Shown here in pieces: positions 23,321 to 31,151 of a stretch of DNA of 41,231 nucleotides. The translations under genes were made by a program, and so were the position numbers. Location of the stretch: assembly GCA_018713335.1 (NCBI GenBank), contig DVOW01000045.1:1-41231 (forward strand). The letters are read 5' to 3'. This stretch comes from Candidatus Merdivicinus intestinigallinarum (lineage in GTDB: Bacteria; Bacillota; Clostridia; Oscillospirales; Ruminococcaceae). Position 1 is the stretch's first letter, and every line of letters starts with the position of its first letter. The notes under the pieces were generated by a model, which did no database searches, was not told the DNA's origin, and saw only the letters and a program-made list of their open reading frames with translations.

Positions 23321-24545
23321 GCTTTTTCTCCCGCCTCAGGATGCCGGTAACCAGAATCCCCAGGATCGGGAACACGGCGGCAATCAACAGCCCGGCTTTC
23401 ATGCCGATTTGGTCGGCGGTCAGGCCCATATTGGCGGCCCAGTTCACCAGAGCTTCATTTTCCATCACAGCGTCCGTGACGACCCCCACCAGCTGGGGAC
23501 CCACAGAGGCCCCGAAATCGCCGCCTGCCGCCATCAGGGCGAAAACCGCCACCCCGGCCGTCGGGAATTTGTCCGACGCAACCAGCAGACTGCCGGGCCA
23601 GAGCATGGACACGCAAAAGCCCGTCAATCCGCAGGCAATCAGCCCCACAAGGGCAATATTGGAAAAGGCAGCGGTGAGATAGCAGACAGCCGCGCCGATG
23701 GTCCCGGCAAAGAGCACCCGGCAGATGTGCTTCCCATATTTTGCGTAAAGGGAACGGCCCAGGCCCAACATTACTGCGAACATGGCCACCCCGAAAATAT
23801 CCCCGTAAACCTTGGGGATGTTCAGGGCCTTTTCCAGATAGCTGGAGCTCCACTGGGACATAGTGCACTCGCTGGCCCCGCCCAAGAAAATGCACACAAA
23901 GCAGAGGATCATAGCGGGCTGGCGGATGAGCTTCACGACACTGCCGCTTTTTTCCGGCGTCTGCATGGGAGGGACCGGCTGGTTATGGTACAGAACCGCG
24001 CTGGCCGCCGGGATCAGCGTCCAGAGAAGGGCCAGCCAGTGCCAGTTTTCCCCGCCGAAAACCTTCAGGAAGAAGGTGCTGACGATGACGACCCCCACCA
24101 CGCCCCAGGCGTAGATGGAATGGAGCTTGCTCATTTCCCGTTCCGGGTTTTCCGCCGGGATGGCCGCGATGACAGGGCTGATGAGCACTTCCGAAAGCCC
24201 CCCGGAGGAGGCGAACACGACGCTCCCCAAAAACAGCCCAAAATACGCCGTTTCCGGGAAAAACAACGGGTACAATGCGTAAATCAGAAGTCCGGCCGCG
24301 GTGATCACCGGGATGGCCCGCACGGTCTTTTCGATGTTGAATTTATGGGAATAGAAAGAGAAAATCAGGTCGATAAGCAGCTGGGTGCAGAAATTCACCA
24401 AAACCAGCGTTCCCAGCAGGGCGTAGGAAATCCCATACAGCTCCCGGAAGGAGACAAACAGCAGAGGCTGCAAAGAACCAACCACGGACATGGAAAGGTT
24501 TGTGGAATAACAGGCATATTTTAAGCGTCGGTAATCCGGTTTCAT
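23310..24545 (-). CDS. Major facilitator superfamily transporter
   Basis: This 411-residue permease has about 12 membrane segments split by a cytoplasmic loop around residues 180-205. The pattern LSVVGSLQPLLFVSFRELYGISYALLG and GLTGFCVSMLWPGSLLVASDKFPTAGVAVFAL resembles the sugar-permease (FucP-like) group, but no substrate motif is clear. I prefer ATG 24545, which has GGGGGA 7 nt before it. An ATG at 24560 overlapping the thioesterase stop lacks a ribosome site. It overlaps the ParB-like gene. Gene fusion with neighbouring sugar-control genes (ROK kinase, HprK) in the operon suggests a sugar, as inference only. Confidence 0.87.
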   Translation of the reverse strand: MKPDYRRLKYACYSTNLSMSVVGSLQPLLFVSFRELYGISYALLGTLVLVNFCTQLLIDLIFSFYSHKFNIEKTVRAIPVITAAGLLIYALYPLFFPETAYFGLFLGSVVFASSGGLSEVLISPVIAAIPAENPEREMSKLHSIYAWGVVGVVIVSTFFLKVFGGENWHWLALLWTLIPAASAVLYHNQPVPPMQTPEKSGSVVKLIRQPAMILCFVCIFLGGASECTMSQWSSSYLEKALNIPKVYGDIFGVAMFAVMLGLGRSLYAKYGKHICRVLFAGTIGAAVCYLTAAFSNIALVGLIACGLTGFCVSMLWPGSLLVASDKFPTAGVAVFALMAAGGDFGASVGPQLVGVVTDAVMENEALVNWAANMGLTADQIGMKAGLLIAAVFPILGILVTGILRREKKHEI

Positions 24546-24559
24546 GCTGAGTTCCCCCA

Positions 24560-24961
24560 TTATTTGGACTGTACCACGAAGCCTGTCCCCGTCACTTCCG
24601 CCACAGGGGTCCCCAGCTCGTCCCGAACAGAAACAGTGTAATAGCCGGTGCTGCGGCCCTGCTTGACCCGTTTGGCCTCGGCAATGAGGCGGCCGCCTTT
24701 GGCCGTCCCCAGGTAGGAAATCTGGCTGGTTAAGGTAACCACGCTTTTCTCCCCGCAGTTGGCGGCCACGGCAAAGGCAAAGTCTGCCAGGGTGAAAATA
24801 GCCCCTCCCATGACGGCCCCTCTGGCGTTGCGGTGGATGTCCGAAAGTTCCATGGAGCAGCGGGCGAACCCGTCCTCCGCCTCGTCAATGACCGCCCCGG
24901 CGGCTTTTGTCGCAAAAAGATCCCCGGAAAAATATTCCCGGATTTCATCCAGTGATTTCAT
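24560..24961 (-). CDS. Hotdog-fold thioesterase (PaaI type)
   Basis: This 133-residue protein would hydrolyse acyl-CoA thioesters. It begins MKSLDEIREYFSGDLF and contains the PaaI-like core RNARGAVMGGAIFTLADFAFAVAAN (about 42-66), in which the H/G-rich loop usually reads 'N..G..HGG.i..l.D'. Here an M replaces the usual H of the HGG motif (VMGG). I chose ATG 24961, which overlaps the whiA stop codon as ATGA and has AAGGAT upstream. A longer open frame runs back to 25159 but would be inside whiA. It is translationally coupled to whiA. Confidence 0.87.
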   Translation of the reverse strand: MKSLDEIREYFSGDLFATKAAGAVIDEAEDGFARCSMELSDIHRNARGAVMGGAIFTLADFAFAVAANCGEKSVVTLTSQISYLGTAKGGRLIAEAKRVKQGRSTGYYTVSVRDELGTPVAEVTGTGFVVQSK

Positions 24962-25887
24962 CTTGACACATCCTTTTCTTCCGTATTGGCCCGCAGTTCC
25001 TGGGCAGCCTGCTGAATCCGTTTCAAACGGTGGTTGACCCCGGACCGGCTCAAAGGCGGGTTCAGCATAGCCGCCAGCTCCCGCAAAGAACACTCCGGGT
25101 TTTCCAGCCGCAGTTCCGCCAAGGGGCGCAGTTCCTCGTCCAAGTAAGACAAGCCGCACCGTTCCTTGATATACGCGATGTCCGCCACCTGGCTCCGGGA
25201 CGCGCTGACGGTTTTGTCCAGGTTTGCCGTTTCACAGTTAGTGGCCCGGTTCACCTTATTGCGCATTTCCTTGACGATTTTAATGTCCATGAGCTTTAAT
25301 GTGGCCTTGGTGGCCCCAATCCAGGTGAGAAAATCCTCGATCTGCTCGCTTTCCTTGATGTACAGGATAAAATTGCCCTTGCGGCGGGAGATTTTCCAAT
25401 GCATCCCGACGCTTTTCCCCAGCAAAAAGGCTTCCTCTGCCAGATAAGCGCTGGGGGCGGCCAGCTCCAGATGGTATTCCCGTTCCGGATTGGTCACAGA
25501 GCCGTAGAGCAGGAAAATCCCCCGAAAAAAAGCAGCCTGGCAGCAGGGGTTTTCCAAAAGCGAAGGGTTGAGCCCCGGCAGGCGCAGGCCCAGCCGCTGG
25601 GAAAGCAGCTCCCTTTGGCAGGCATCCTCTATGACGACGCTGTACCGTCCGGCGTCCCCGGATTCTTTGTGCAGATCGGTGCGGACTGTGACAAAAACGC
25701 CGGTCAATTCCACGGCCAGCTGGGCGAAATATTCAGCGGTCTGCTTGGAGCCTGTGGTAAACACCTGCCCGTCGGCGGCAAAGCCGCGGCTGAACAGCAG
25801 CATCCCGTAAAGCCCGGCCCAGGCACAGCATTCCCGCCGGATATCCAGCCGGCATAATTCCCGTTTGACTTCCTGGCTGAACGTCAT
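24958..25887 (-). CDS. whiA: DNA-binding protein WhiA
   Basis: This 309-residue WhiA homologue is a regulator with an N-terminal LAGLIDADG-type homing-endonuclease fold and a C-terminal helix-turn-helix. In Bacillota it affects cell division and chromosome segregation. The signature parts are MTFSQEVKRELCRL at the start, the DUF199-type core (about 90-190) and LSYLDEELRPLAELRLENPECSLRELAAMLNPPLSRSGVNHRLKRI (about 245-290), which contains the DNA-binding helices. I chose ATG 25887 because AAGGGG lies about 10 nt before it. An in-frame TTG at 25896 is too close to that site. It starts 16 nt after rapZ. yvcK, which usually sits between them, is missing. Confidence 0.95.
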   Translation of the reverse strand: MTFSQEVKRELCRLDIRRECCAWAGLYGMLLFSRGFAADGQVFTTGSKQTAEYFAQLAVELTGVFVTVRTDLHKESGDAGRYSVVIEDACQRELLSQRLGLRLPGLNPSLLENPCCQAAFFRGIFLLYGSVTNPEREYHLELAAPSAYLAEEAFLLGKSVGMHWKISRRKGNFILYIKESEQIEDFLTWIGATKATLKLMDIKIVKEMRNKVNRATNCETANLDKTVSASRSQVADIAYIKERCGLSYLDEELRPLAELRLENPECSLRELAAMLNPPLSRSGVNHRLKRIQQAAQELRANTEEKDVSR

Positions 25888-25903
25888 CCTTCTCAAGCCC
25901 CTT

Positions 25904-26761
25904 CTATTTGGCGATGTCCCGGTGCAATACCCGGACGTTGTGGTTCTGGTCGGACAGATATTGATAGATCAGCTCCGCGAAAGTCACGCTGCGGTGCTTG
26001 CCGCCGGTGCAGCCGACGCCGATCATCAGCTGGGTCTTCCCCTCTTTTTGGTAAAGAGGGATCAGGAAGGAGATCAGGTCTTTCAATTTTTCCAGCAGTT
26101 TTCTGGAATCCTCGGAATCCATGACATAATTCCGCACTTCCTCATCCAGCCCGGTTTTGGGCTTTAGGTCGTCCACATAAAAGGGATTGGGGAGGCACCG
26201 GACATCGAATACCAGGTCGGCTTCCGCCGGGACCCCGTATTTGAACCCGAAGGACATGACGTTGACCAGCATGCTGTTGCGGATGTTGTCCAGGAAAATA
26301 TTGTTCATCCGCTGTTTTAACTCGTTGGCGGACAGGTGGGTGGTGTCGATGATGTAATCCGCCCGTTCCCTGGCCGGCTTCAGTAAAATGCGCTCGTTGC
26401 GGATGGCTTCTTCCAGGCCGCCCTTGACTACATCCGCCAAAGGGTGGCGGCGTCTGGTTTCCTTATACCGCCGGACCAGCTCCTGGTTGGAGGCGTCCAG
26501 AAACAGGAGCTTATATTCCAGGCCCTTGTCCTTCAATTCATCCAGCTGCTCAAAAAGCCCGTAAAACATGTCTCCGCCCCTCAAATCGGTGACAATGGCA
26601 ATCCGGTTGATCTGGCTGTTGCCGGCCAGGCAGATTTCCGCTACCTTGGAAATCAGCTGGGGAGGCATATTGTCCACGCAGTAAAAGCCGATATCCTCCA
26701 GGGCGTCCACCGCCCGGGATTTTCCCGAACCGGAGAGCCCCGTTACGATCAAAAAGTCCAT
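25904..26761 (-). CDS. rapZ: RNase adapter protein RapZ
   Basis: This 285-residue nucleotide-binding protein (formerly YvcJ) is linked in other bacteria to control of amino-sugar synthesis through RNA decay, and to competence. Walker A is at GLSGSGKS (8-15). The C-terminal domain has VRNYVMDSEDSRKLLEKLKDLISFLIP and IGVGCTGGKHRSVTFAELI (about 248-266), the conserved RapZ/YvcJ signature. GGAGGG precedes the ATG. It starts 21 nt after murB and 16 nt before whiA, the usual Bacillota order. Confidence 0.96.
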   Translation of the reverse strand: MDFLIVTGLSGSGKSRAVDALEDIGFYCVDNMPPQLISKVAEICLAGNSQINRIAIVTDLRGGDMFYGLFEQLDELKDKGLEYKLLFLDASNQELVRRYKETRRRHPLADVVKGGLEEAIRNERILLKPARERADYIIDTTHLSANELKQRMNNIFLDNIRNSMLVNVMSFGFKYGVPAEADLVFDVRCLPNPFYVDDLKPKTGLDEEVRNYVMDSEDSRKLLEKLKDLISFLIPLYQKEGKTQLMIGVGCTGGKHRSVTFAELIYQYLSDQNHNVRVLHRDIAK

Positions 26762-26782
26762 TCCCTTTTCCCTCCTGTCGAT

Positions 26783-27685
26783 TCAGCGGAGCAGCTGCAC
26801 TTCCCGTTCCAGCGTAAAGCCGGTCTGCTCCTTCACCACCTTCTGCACATGGGCGGCAAGCTCCAAAATCTCCTCGCAGGTGGCGTTACCCGCGTTGATG
26901 AGAAATCCACTGTGTTTTTCACTGACCATGGCGTCCCCGACCCGGAACCCTTTCAGGCCGCATTGCTCGATCAAGGCGGCGGCATAAGCTCCCTCCGGCC
27001 GTTTAAAGGTGCTCCCGGCACTGGGATATTCCAAGGGCTGCTTGGCTTTCCGGCGGCCCAGCAGGTCGTCCATTTTGGCCCGGATCGCCGCAGGGTCCCC
27101 TTTTTGCAGCTTCAACGCCACTTTGGTGATGCAGTAATGCTTCCCGCTGTAAACGCTGTGGCGGTAACGGTACTCCAGTTCTTCCCCGGAAAAGCGGCCG
27201 ATTTTACCGTTTTCATCCACATGCTCGCACCAGGCCACCACATCTTTATACTCGCCGCCGTAGGCCCCGGCGTTCATGTATGCGCCGCCGCCTACACTCC
27301 CGGGGATCCCCCAGGAAAATTCCAGTCCGGCAAGGCTGTTTTCCAAGGCCGCCTGGCAGGCTTTGGCCATGGTCGCCCCAGCTTCACAGATGAGGATTTC
27401 CCCTTCCACAGCAATCCCGGAAAAGTCTTGTCCCAACAGCAGGATCACACCGTCGAAGCCCTGATCCGCCGCCAAAAGGTTGGACCCCTTGCCCATGACA
27501 AACAGGCGGCATTTCCCATGCAGCAGGCGGATCGCCGCCGCGATTTCTTCTGTGCTTTTCGGGAAAAGCATGATTGCCGCCGGGCCGCCCACCCGGAAGC
27601 TGGTATAGTTTTTCAGCGGCTCATTTTCCCGGTATTCGCAGCCGGACTGCCCGCAGAGCCTGATGATATCCGCACGGTTTTCCAT
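26783..27685 (-). CDS. murB: UDP-N-acetylenolpyruvoylglucosamine reductase
   Basis: This 300-residue flavoprotein catalyses the second step of peptidoglycan precursor synthesis, reducing UDP-GlcNAc-enolpyruvate with NADPH. The FAD-binding part contains YTSFRVGGPA (27-36) and WGIPGSVGGGAYMNAGAYGGE (about 124-144). The catalytic serine is in PSAGSTFKRPEG (about 221-232). The C-terminal glutamate region is HSGFLINAGNATCEEILEL. It lacks the longer insert of the E. coli enzyme, so it is of the shorter type II. GGAGG precedes the ATG. Two stem-loops lie between it and the upstream ROK gene. Confidence 0.96.
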   Translation of the reverse strand: MENRADIIRLCGQSGCEYRENEPLKNYTSFRVGGPAAIMLFPKSTEEIAAAIRLLHGKCRLFVMGKGSNLLAADQGFDGVILLLGQDFSGIAVEGEILICEAGATMAKACQAALENSLAGLEFSWGIPGSVGGGAYMNAGAYGGEYKDVVAWCEHVDENGKIGRFSGEELEYRYRHSVYSGKHYCITKVALKLQKGDPAAIRAKMDDLLGRRKAKQPLEYPSAGSTFKRPEGAYAAALIEQCGLKGFRVGDAMVSEKHSGFLINAGNATCEEILELAAHVQKVVKEQTGFTLEREVQLLR

Positions 27686-27707
27686 AGAACCTCCAAAATC
27701 AGGGAAT

Positions 27708-27778
27708 CTTTCGCCCCAAATTACCCGATTCCCGGTAATCTTGGGCGAAAGGGCGGCCCGACTGAACGCCAGGCCGCC
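27708..27778 (-). promoter_or_regulatory. Tandem stem-loops between the ROK gene and murB
   Basis: Reading the minus strand, a 7-bp GGCGGCC stem (27778-27772 with 27758-27752) is followed by an 18-nt-arm hairpin (27751-27734 with 27725-27708; 9 bp, one mismatch, then pairs including one wobble and 6 bp). It ends about 20 nt before murB. No T-run follows, so RNA processing, stability or partial termination is more likely than full termination. Confidence 0.55.
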
Positions 27779-27801
27779 GCTTCCGTCTTATCCGAATTTC
27801 C

Positions 27802-28761
27802 TTACGCGTAAATTTTCCACAGGAAGGCGGCGCCGATGGTTCCGGCGTCGTTGCCCAGGGCGCAGGTCTTCAAGGTAGTGGACTTGACGCCGCTGATGCC
27901 GTAGGTTTCCTCTTTGAGGATCTCCCGCAGGGGGGCCAGCAGGGTTTCGCCTTCTTTAGAGAGGCCGCCGCCGATGAGCAGCACTTCCGGCTGGAAGATG
28001 TTCACAAAGTTGGCCAGGCCGCAGCCCAGGTACTGGATGTACTGGTCCACAAGCTCCGTGCCGACAGGGTCGCCCATCCGCATGGCGTCAAAAGCAGTTT
28101 TGCCGTTGACTTCTTCCAGGGTTTTGGCCACTTCCCACAGCTTGGAATCCTTGTTGGCTTCCATAGCCTCCTGGGTCATTTTCACCAAGGCGGTTGCGGA
28201 AGTATAGGCTTCCAGGCAGCCTTTGCGTCCGCAGGTGCACTGACGGCCGTCTTTTACGATGACCGCATGGCCTAGCTCGCCGCCGAAGTGGTTAAAGCCG
28301 GAATAGATTTTGCCGTCGATGATGATGCCGCCGCCGACGCCGGTGCCCAGAGTAATGACGATGGCGTCGTTGTAGCCTTTCGCAGCGCCGGCCAGCACTT
28401 CGCCGTAAGCCGCCACGTTGGCGTCGTTTTCCAGATAGATCTTTTTGCCGGTGCGGGCTTCCAGATACTGGCGCATGGGGGTGTTCAAGAAGTTTAAGTT
28501 ATTGGCGTAGATAATCATGCCGGTATTGGGGTCCACAGAACCGGGGGTGCCGATCCCGATGCTTTCCACATCGTCCATGGTCAGGTTGGCTTTGGCAAGG
28601 GCCTGTCTCGCGCATTCCGCCATACGGTCCGCCACTTTTTCCGCATCCCCCGCTACATCCGCGGAATCCACGCTGGCTTTGGCAACGATGTTATAATCCT
28701 CATCCACAACGCCGGCCTTGACAAAAGTGCCGCCCAAATCAATTCCAATGTAGTACTTCAT
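27802..28761 (-). CDS. ROK family glucokinase
   Basis: This 319-residue sugar kinase of the ROK family most probably phosphorylates glucose with ATP. The phosphate loop DLGGT is at 8-12, and the catalytic/zinc-containing centre is formed by GGELGHAVIVKDGRQCTCGRKGCLEAYTS (about 158-186), carrying the H and three C zinc ligands. ENDANVAAYGE (about 106-116) provides the sugar-binding D. The length matches Gram-positive glucokinases, and no N-terminal helix-turn-helix is present, so it is an enzyme and not a NagC-type repressor. It lies between hprK and murB, connecting sugar phosphorylation with carbon control. Confidence 0.93.
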   Translation of the reverse strand: MKYYIGIDLGGTFVKAGVVDEDYNIVAKASVDSADVAGDAEKVADRMAECARQALAKANLTMDDVESIGIGTPGSVDPNTGMIIYANNLNFLNTPMRQYLEARTGKKIYLENDANVAAYGEVLAGAAKGYNDAIVITLGTGVGGGIIIDGKIYSGFNHFGGELGHAVIVKDGRQCTCGRKGCLEAYTSATALVKMTQEAMEANKDSKLWEVAKTLEEVNGKTAFDAMRMGDPVGTELVDQYIQYLGCGLANFVNIFQPEVLLIGGGLSKEGETLLAPLREILKEETYGISGVKSTTLKTCALGNDAGTIGAAFLWKIYA

Positions 28762-28827
28762 ACTTATGACCTCTCTTTAAGTGTTATGATTTTATTTCCC
28801 GGAAAATTCCTTTTCCTGAAGGGACCT

Positions 28828-29787
28828 TTAAAAATCCAATTCGCTGACAATATCCCGGGACTGGTCCGTGGGCATCCCCAGCTTCTGCATCAATTCCTTG
28901 GCCGCATTGTAGCCCATTTTCTTCTGGCGGTTGTTCATGGCGGCAACCTCCAGGATAATAGCCAGGTTGCGTCCGGGCTTCACCGGGATGGTCAGGGACG
29001 GGACCAGGTTGCCCAGAATGTCCACATACTCATTGTCAATGCCCATGCGGTCATAGGTCTTATTGGGGTCCCAGTGCTCCAGATTGACGACCAGGTCGAT
29101 TTTTTCCGTCATTTTAACAGCGCCCATACCGAACAGGCGGCGGGCGTTGATGATGCCGACGCCCCGCAGCTCCACAAAATGCCGGATGTTTTCCGGGGAA
29201 GATCCCACCAGGCTCTTGTTGGACACCTTGCGGATCTCCACAGCGTCGTCCGCAATGAGGCGGTGTCCCCGCTTGACCAGCTCAATGGCGTTTTCACTTT
29301 TACCAACGCCGCTGTCGCCCACAATGAGCATCCCTTCGCCGTAAACCTCCACCAGCACCCCGTGGCGGGTAATGCGGGGGGCAAGCTCCACGCTCAAGAA
29401 GGCGATCAGGGCGGCCATAAAGCTGGATGTGGCCTCCTGGGTCCGCAAAAGGGGCAGCTGGTGCGCCCGCGCGGCGGAAACCAGCTCCGGGAACACTTCA
29501 AGCCCCCGTGTCACGATAATGGCCGGGACTTTCTGGTCGCACATCCGGTCCATCCGGTCCGCCAGCACATCCTTATCCAGATTGCTCAAAAAGGCGGTCT
29601 CCATCCGGCCCAGCAGCTGAATCCGGTCCGGGTCGAAATAATCATAGAAACCAGTGATAAAAAGTCCCGGACGGTTGACATCGCTGGACGCGATCCGGAT
29701 AGATTCCGGGTCCTCCGGCAGATAGATGCTTTCCAGGGAAAACTCCCGGATCAGCTTTTCAAGCGTCACGGTAAACTTGGACGGCAT
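28828..29787 (-). CDS. hprK: HPr kinase/phosphorylase
   Basis: This 319-residue enzyme phosphorylates HPr on serine and reverses it, the central switch of carbon catabolite repression in Bacillota. The N-terminal domain (about 1-130) is followed by the P-loop GDSGVGKS (about 154-161) and the HprK signature ELRGVGIINARRLFG (about 203-217). AGGAGGA lies 9 nt before the ATG. It leads a long operon (ROK kinase, murB, rapZ, whiA and onward) from a good promoter. No ptsH is visible in the window. Confidence 0.96.
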   Translation of the reverse strand: MPSKFTVTLEKLIREFSLESIYLPEDPESIRIASSDVNRPGLFITGFYDYFDPDRIQLLGRMETAFLSNLDKDVLADRMDRMCDQKVPAIIVTRGLEVFPELVSAARAHQLPLLRTQEATSSFMAALIAFLSVELAPRITRHGVLVEVYGEGMLIVGDSGVGKSENAIELVKRGHRLIADDAVEIRKVSNKSLVGSSPENIRHFVELRGVGIINARRLFGMGAVKMTEKIDLVVNLEHWDPNKTYDRMGIDNEYVDILGNLVPSLTIPVKPGRNLAIILEVAAMNNRQKKMGYNAAKELMQKLGMPTDQSRDIVSELDF

Positions 29788-29807
29788 AATGAAATATCCT
29801 CCTCCCA

Positions 29808-29823
29808 GGCGGGCTTTCCCGCC
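29808..29823 (-). promoter_or_regulatory. Short hairpin in the hprK leader
   Basis: A 6-bp GGCGGG/CCCGCC stem with a 4-base loop lies in the leader just upstream of the hprK ribosome site. It has no T-run, so a role in mRNA stability is the simplest guess. Confidence 0.4.
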
Positions 29824-29837
29824 AACAACTTTCTTCC

Positions 29838-29866
29838 ATTATAAACAATTATTTGCGGATTTGCAA
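29838..29866 (-). promoter_or_regulatory. Promoter of the hprK operon
   Basis: On the minus strand TTGCAA (29861-29866) lies 17 bp from a perfect TATAAT (29838-29843). The leader to the hprK start is about 45 nt. Confidence 0.8.
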
Positions 29867-29904
29867 GGGGATAACAGCTTTTTCGGGCATAAGCCGGGAA
29901 ATTT

Positions 29905-30117
29905 TCACCGTTTTTGCAGCCTTTTTACCCGGTTGGCGATTTTTTCCCGTCTTTTTGCGGTTTCCTCCCGGTCGATCCAAAAGCCTTCCGGCCCCGTTTG
30001 CAGGACGTCCCCTTCCAAAACCCCGGCGGGCAAAGCCTTTAACGGAACCGGCTTGATTTCCCGGTCTTCCGTTTCACAGAGGGCAAACTCTCCCTCGATC
30101 CGGTCCACGATCCACAT
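29905..30117 (-). CDS. DUF3006 domain protein
   Basis: This 70-residue protein begins MWIVDRIEGEFALCETEDREIKPVPLKALPAGVLEGDVL, a small beta-barrel pattern typical of DUF3006, and ends in a basic helix. GGAGAAAC precedes the ATG. It starts 9 nt after the ComEC-like metallo-hydrolase gene, a pairing often seen in Clostridia. Function is unknown. It is the last gene of the tepA operon. Confidence 0.82.
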   Translation of the reverse strand: MWIVDRIEGEFALCETEDREIKPVPLKALPAGVLEGDVLQTGPEGFWIDREETAKRREKIANRVKRLQKR

Positions 30118-30126
30118 ATGTTTCTC

Positions 30127-31131
30127 CTATTCTTCGGTTTGGACAGCCCAATTTTGTCCATCCGTCCCAATGACAACGCTTCCATTCAAATCTGTCCGGT
30201 AGACAGTACAGCCCTCCGCTTCCAGACGGTCCATGACTTCCTTGTGAGGATGGTTATAGGAATTGCCCTCCCCTACTTCAATGACGGCCCCTTCCGGGGA
30301 AACCGCGTCCAGAAAGCCCTGGCTGGTAGAAGTGCTGCTGCCATGATGGCCAACCTTCAAAATATCCGCATCTAAGGAAGCCCCGGAAGCCATTAAATCC
30401 GCTTCCGCGTCCGATTCCATGTCCCCGGTGAACAGGAAGGAAATCTCCCCGTAATCCAGGCGGCACACCACTGAAAAGTTGTTTAGGTTGTCGTAGCTGT
30501 CCGTCACCGGCCCCAGGATTTCCAGCTTCCCTTCCCCGAAGGTGTAAACGTCCCCGGGGACTGCGTCGGTAATGGTAAGGCCCTGGGCGTCGATGGCATC
30601 CAGCACATCCTCATAGGTCCGGGTGGTGGGGGTCTGGCTGTCCGGGATCGCGGGCATGATCACCTGCTTGGCGGTATGCTCCGCAAGGACGGTGTCCAAG
30701 CCGCCGATGTGGTCGGAATGGGGATGGGTGCCGATGACCAGGTCCAGATCCTCCACGCCTATTTTATCCAAATAAGCGTTGACTGCCGCCCCCTGGTCGT
30801 TTTCCCCGGCGTCGATCAGGATATCATACCCATCGCAGCGGAGAAGCATACTGTCCCCCTGGCCCACGTCAATATAATGGACGGTAAGCCCCGGCTCCCC
30901 GGAAAGGGAGTCTGTAAAGGCAGGCTGCTGGTGCTGGCTGGTCAGTTCCTTCCAAATCTCCTGGAACACAGCGGCAGCCTGGTCCAGCTGGGGAAGGTAC
31001 TGGCGCAGGTCTGAACCCAGGGTCAGGTAAGCAAGGAAGGCCGCGCTGGCCAGGACAGCGGCGGAAATAATAAGTCCCCAGTTCAACGGCTTTTTTTTGC
31101 GTTTCCGGGAATAGTTTCTGCGTTTTGCCAA
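30127..31131 (-). CDS. Secreted/anchored ComEC-like MBL-fold hydrolase
   Basis: This 334-residue protein has a basic N-terminus and one membrane segment (about 18-40), then a metallo-beta-lactamase domain. The domain carries HYIDVGQGDSMLLRCDGYDILIDAGEND (about 85-112), the metal motif THPHSDHIGG (about 135-144) and ILKVGHHGSSTSTS (about 254-267). This resembles the C-terminal domain of the DNA-uptake protein ComEC, but the channel part is missing, so it is a stand-alone hydrolase probably acting outside the membrane. It starts with TTG at 31131 after AGGAGG. Substrate could be extracellular DNA or phosphodiesters (inference). Confidence 0.9.
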   Translation of the reverse strand: MAKRRNYSRKRKKKPLNWGLIISAAVLASAAFLAYLTLGSDLRQYLPQLDQAAAVFQEIWKELTSQHQQPAFTDSLSGEPGLTVHYIDVGQGDSMLLRCDGYDILIDAGENDQGAAVNAYLDKIGVEDLDLVIGTHPHSDHIGGLDTVLAEHTAKQVIMPAIPDSQTPTTRTYEDVLDAIDAQGLTITDAVPGDVYTFGEGKLEILGPVTDSYDNLNNFSVVCRLDYGEISFLFTGDMESDAEADLMASGASLDADILKVGHHGSSTSTSQGFLDAVSPEGAVIEVGEGNSYNHPHKEVMDRLEAEGCTVYRTDLNGSVVIGTDGQNWAVQTEE

Positions 31132-31151
31132 AAAGTATCCTCCTTTTTCCC

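Noticed and set aside
26444-27811. 455-codon plus-strand open frame across rapZ and murB
   Set aside because: Antisense shadow covering two secure genes.
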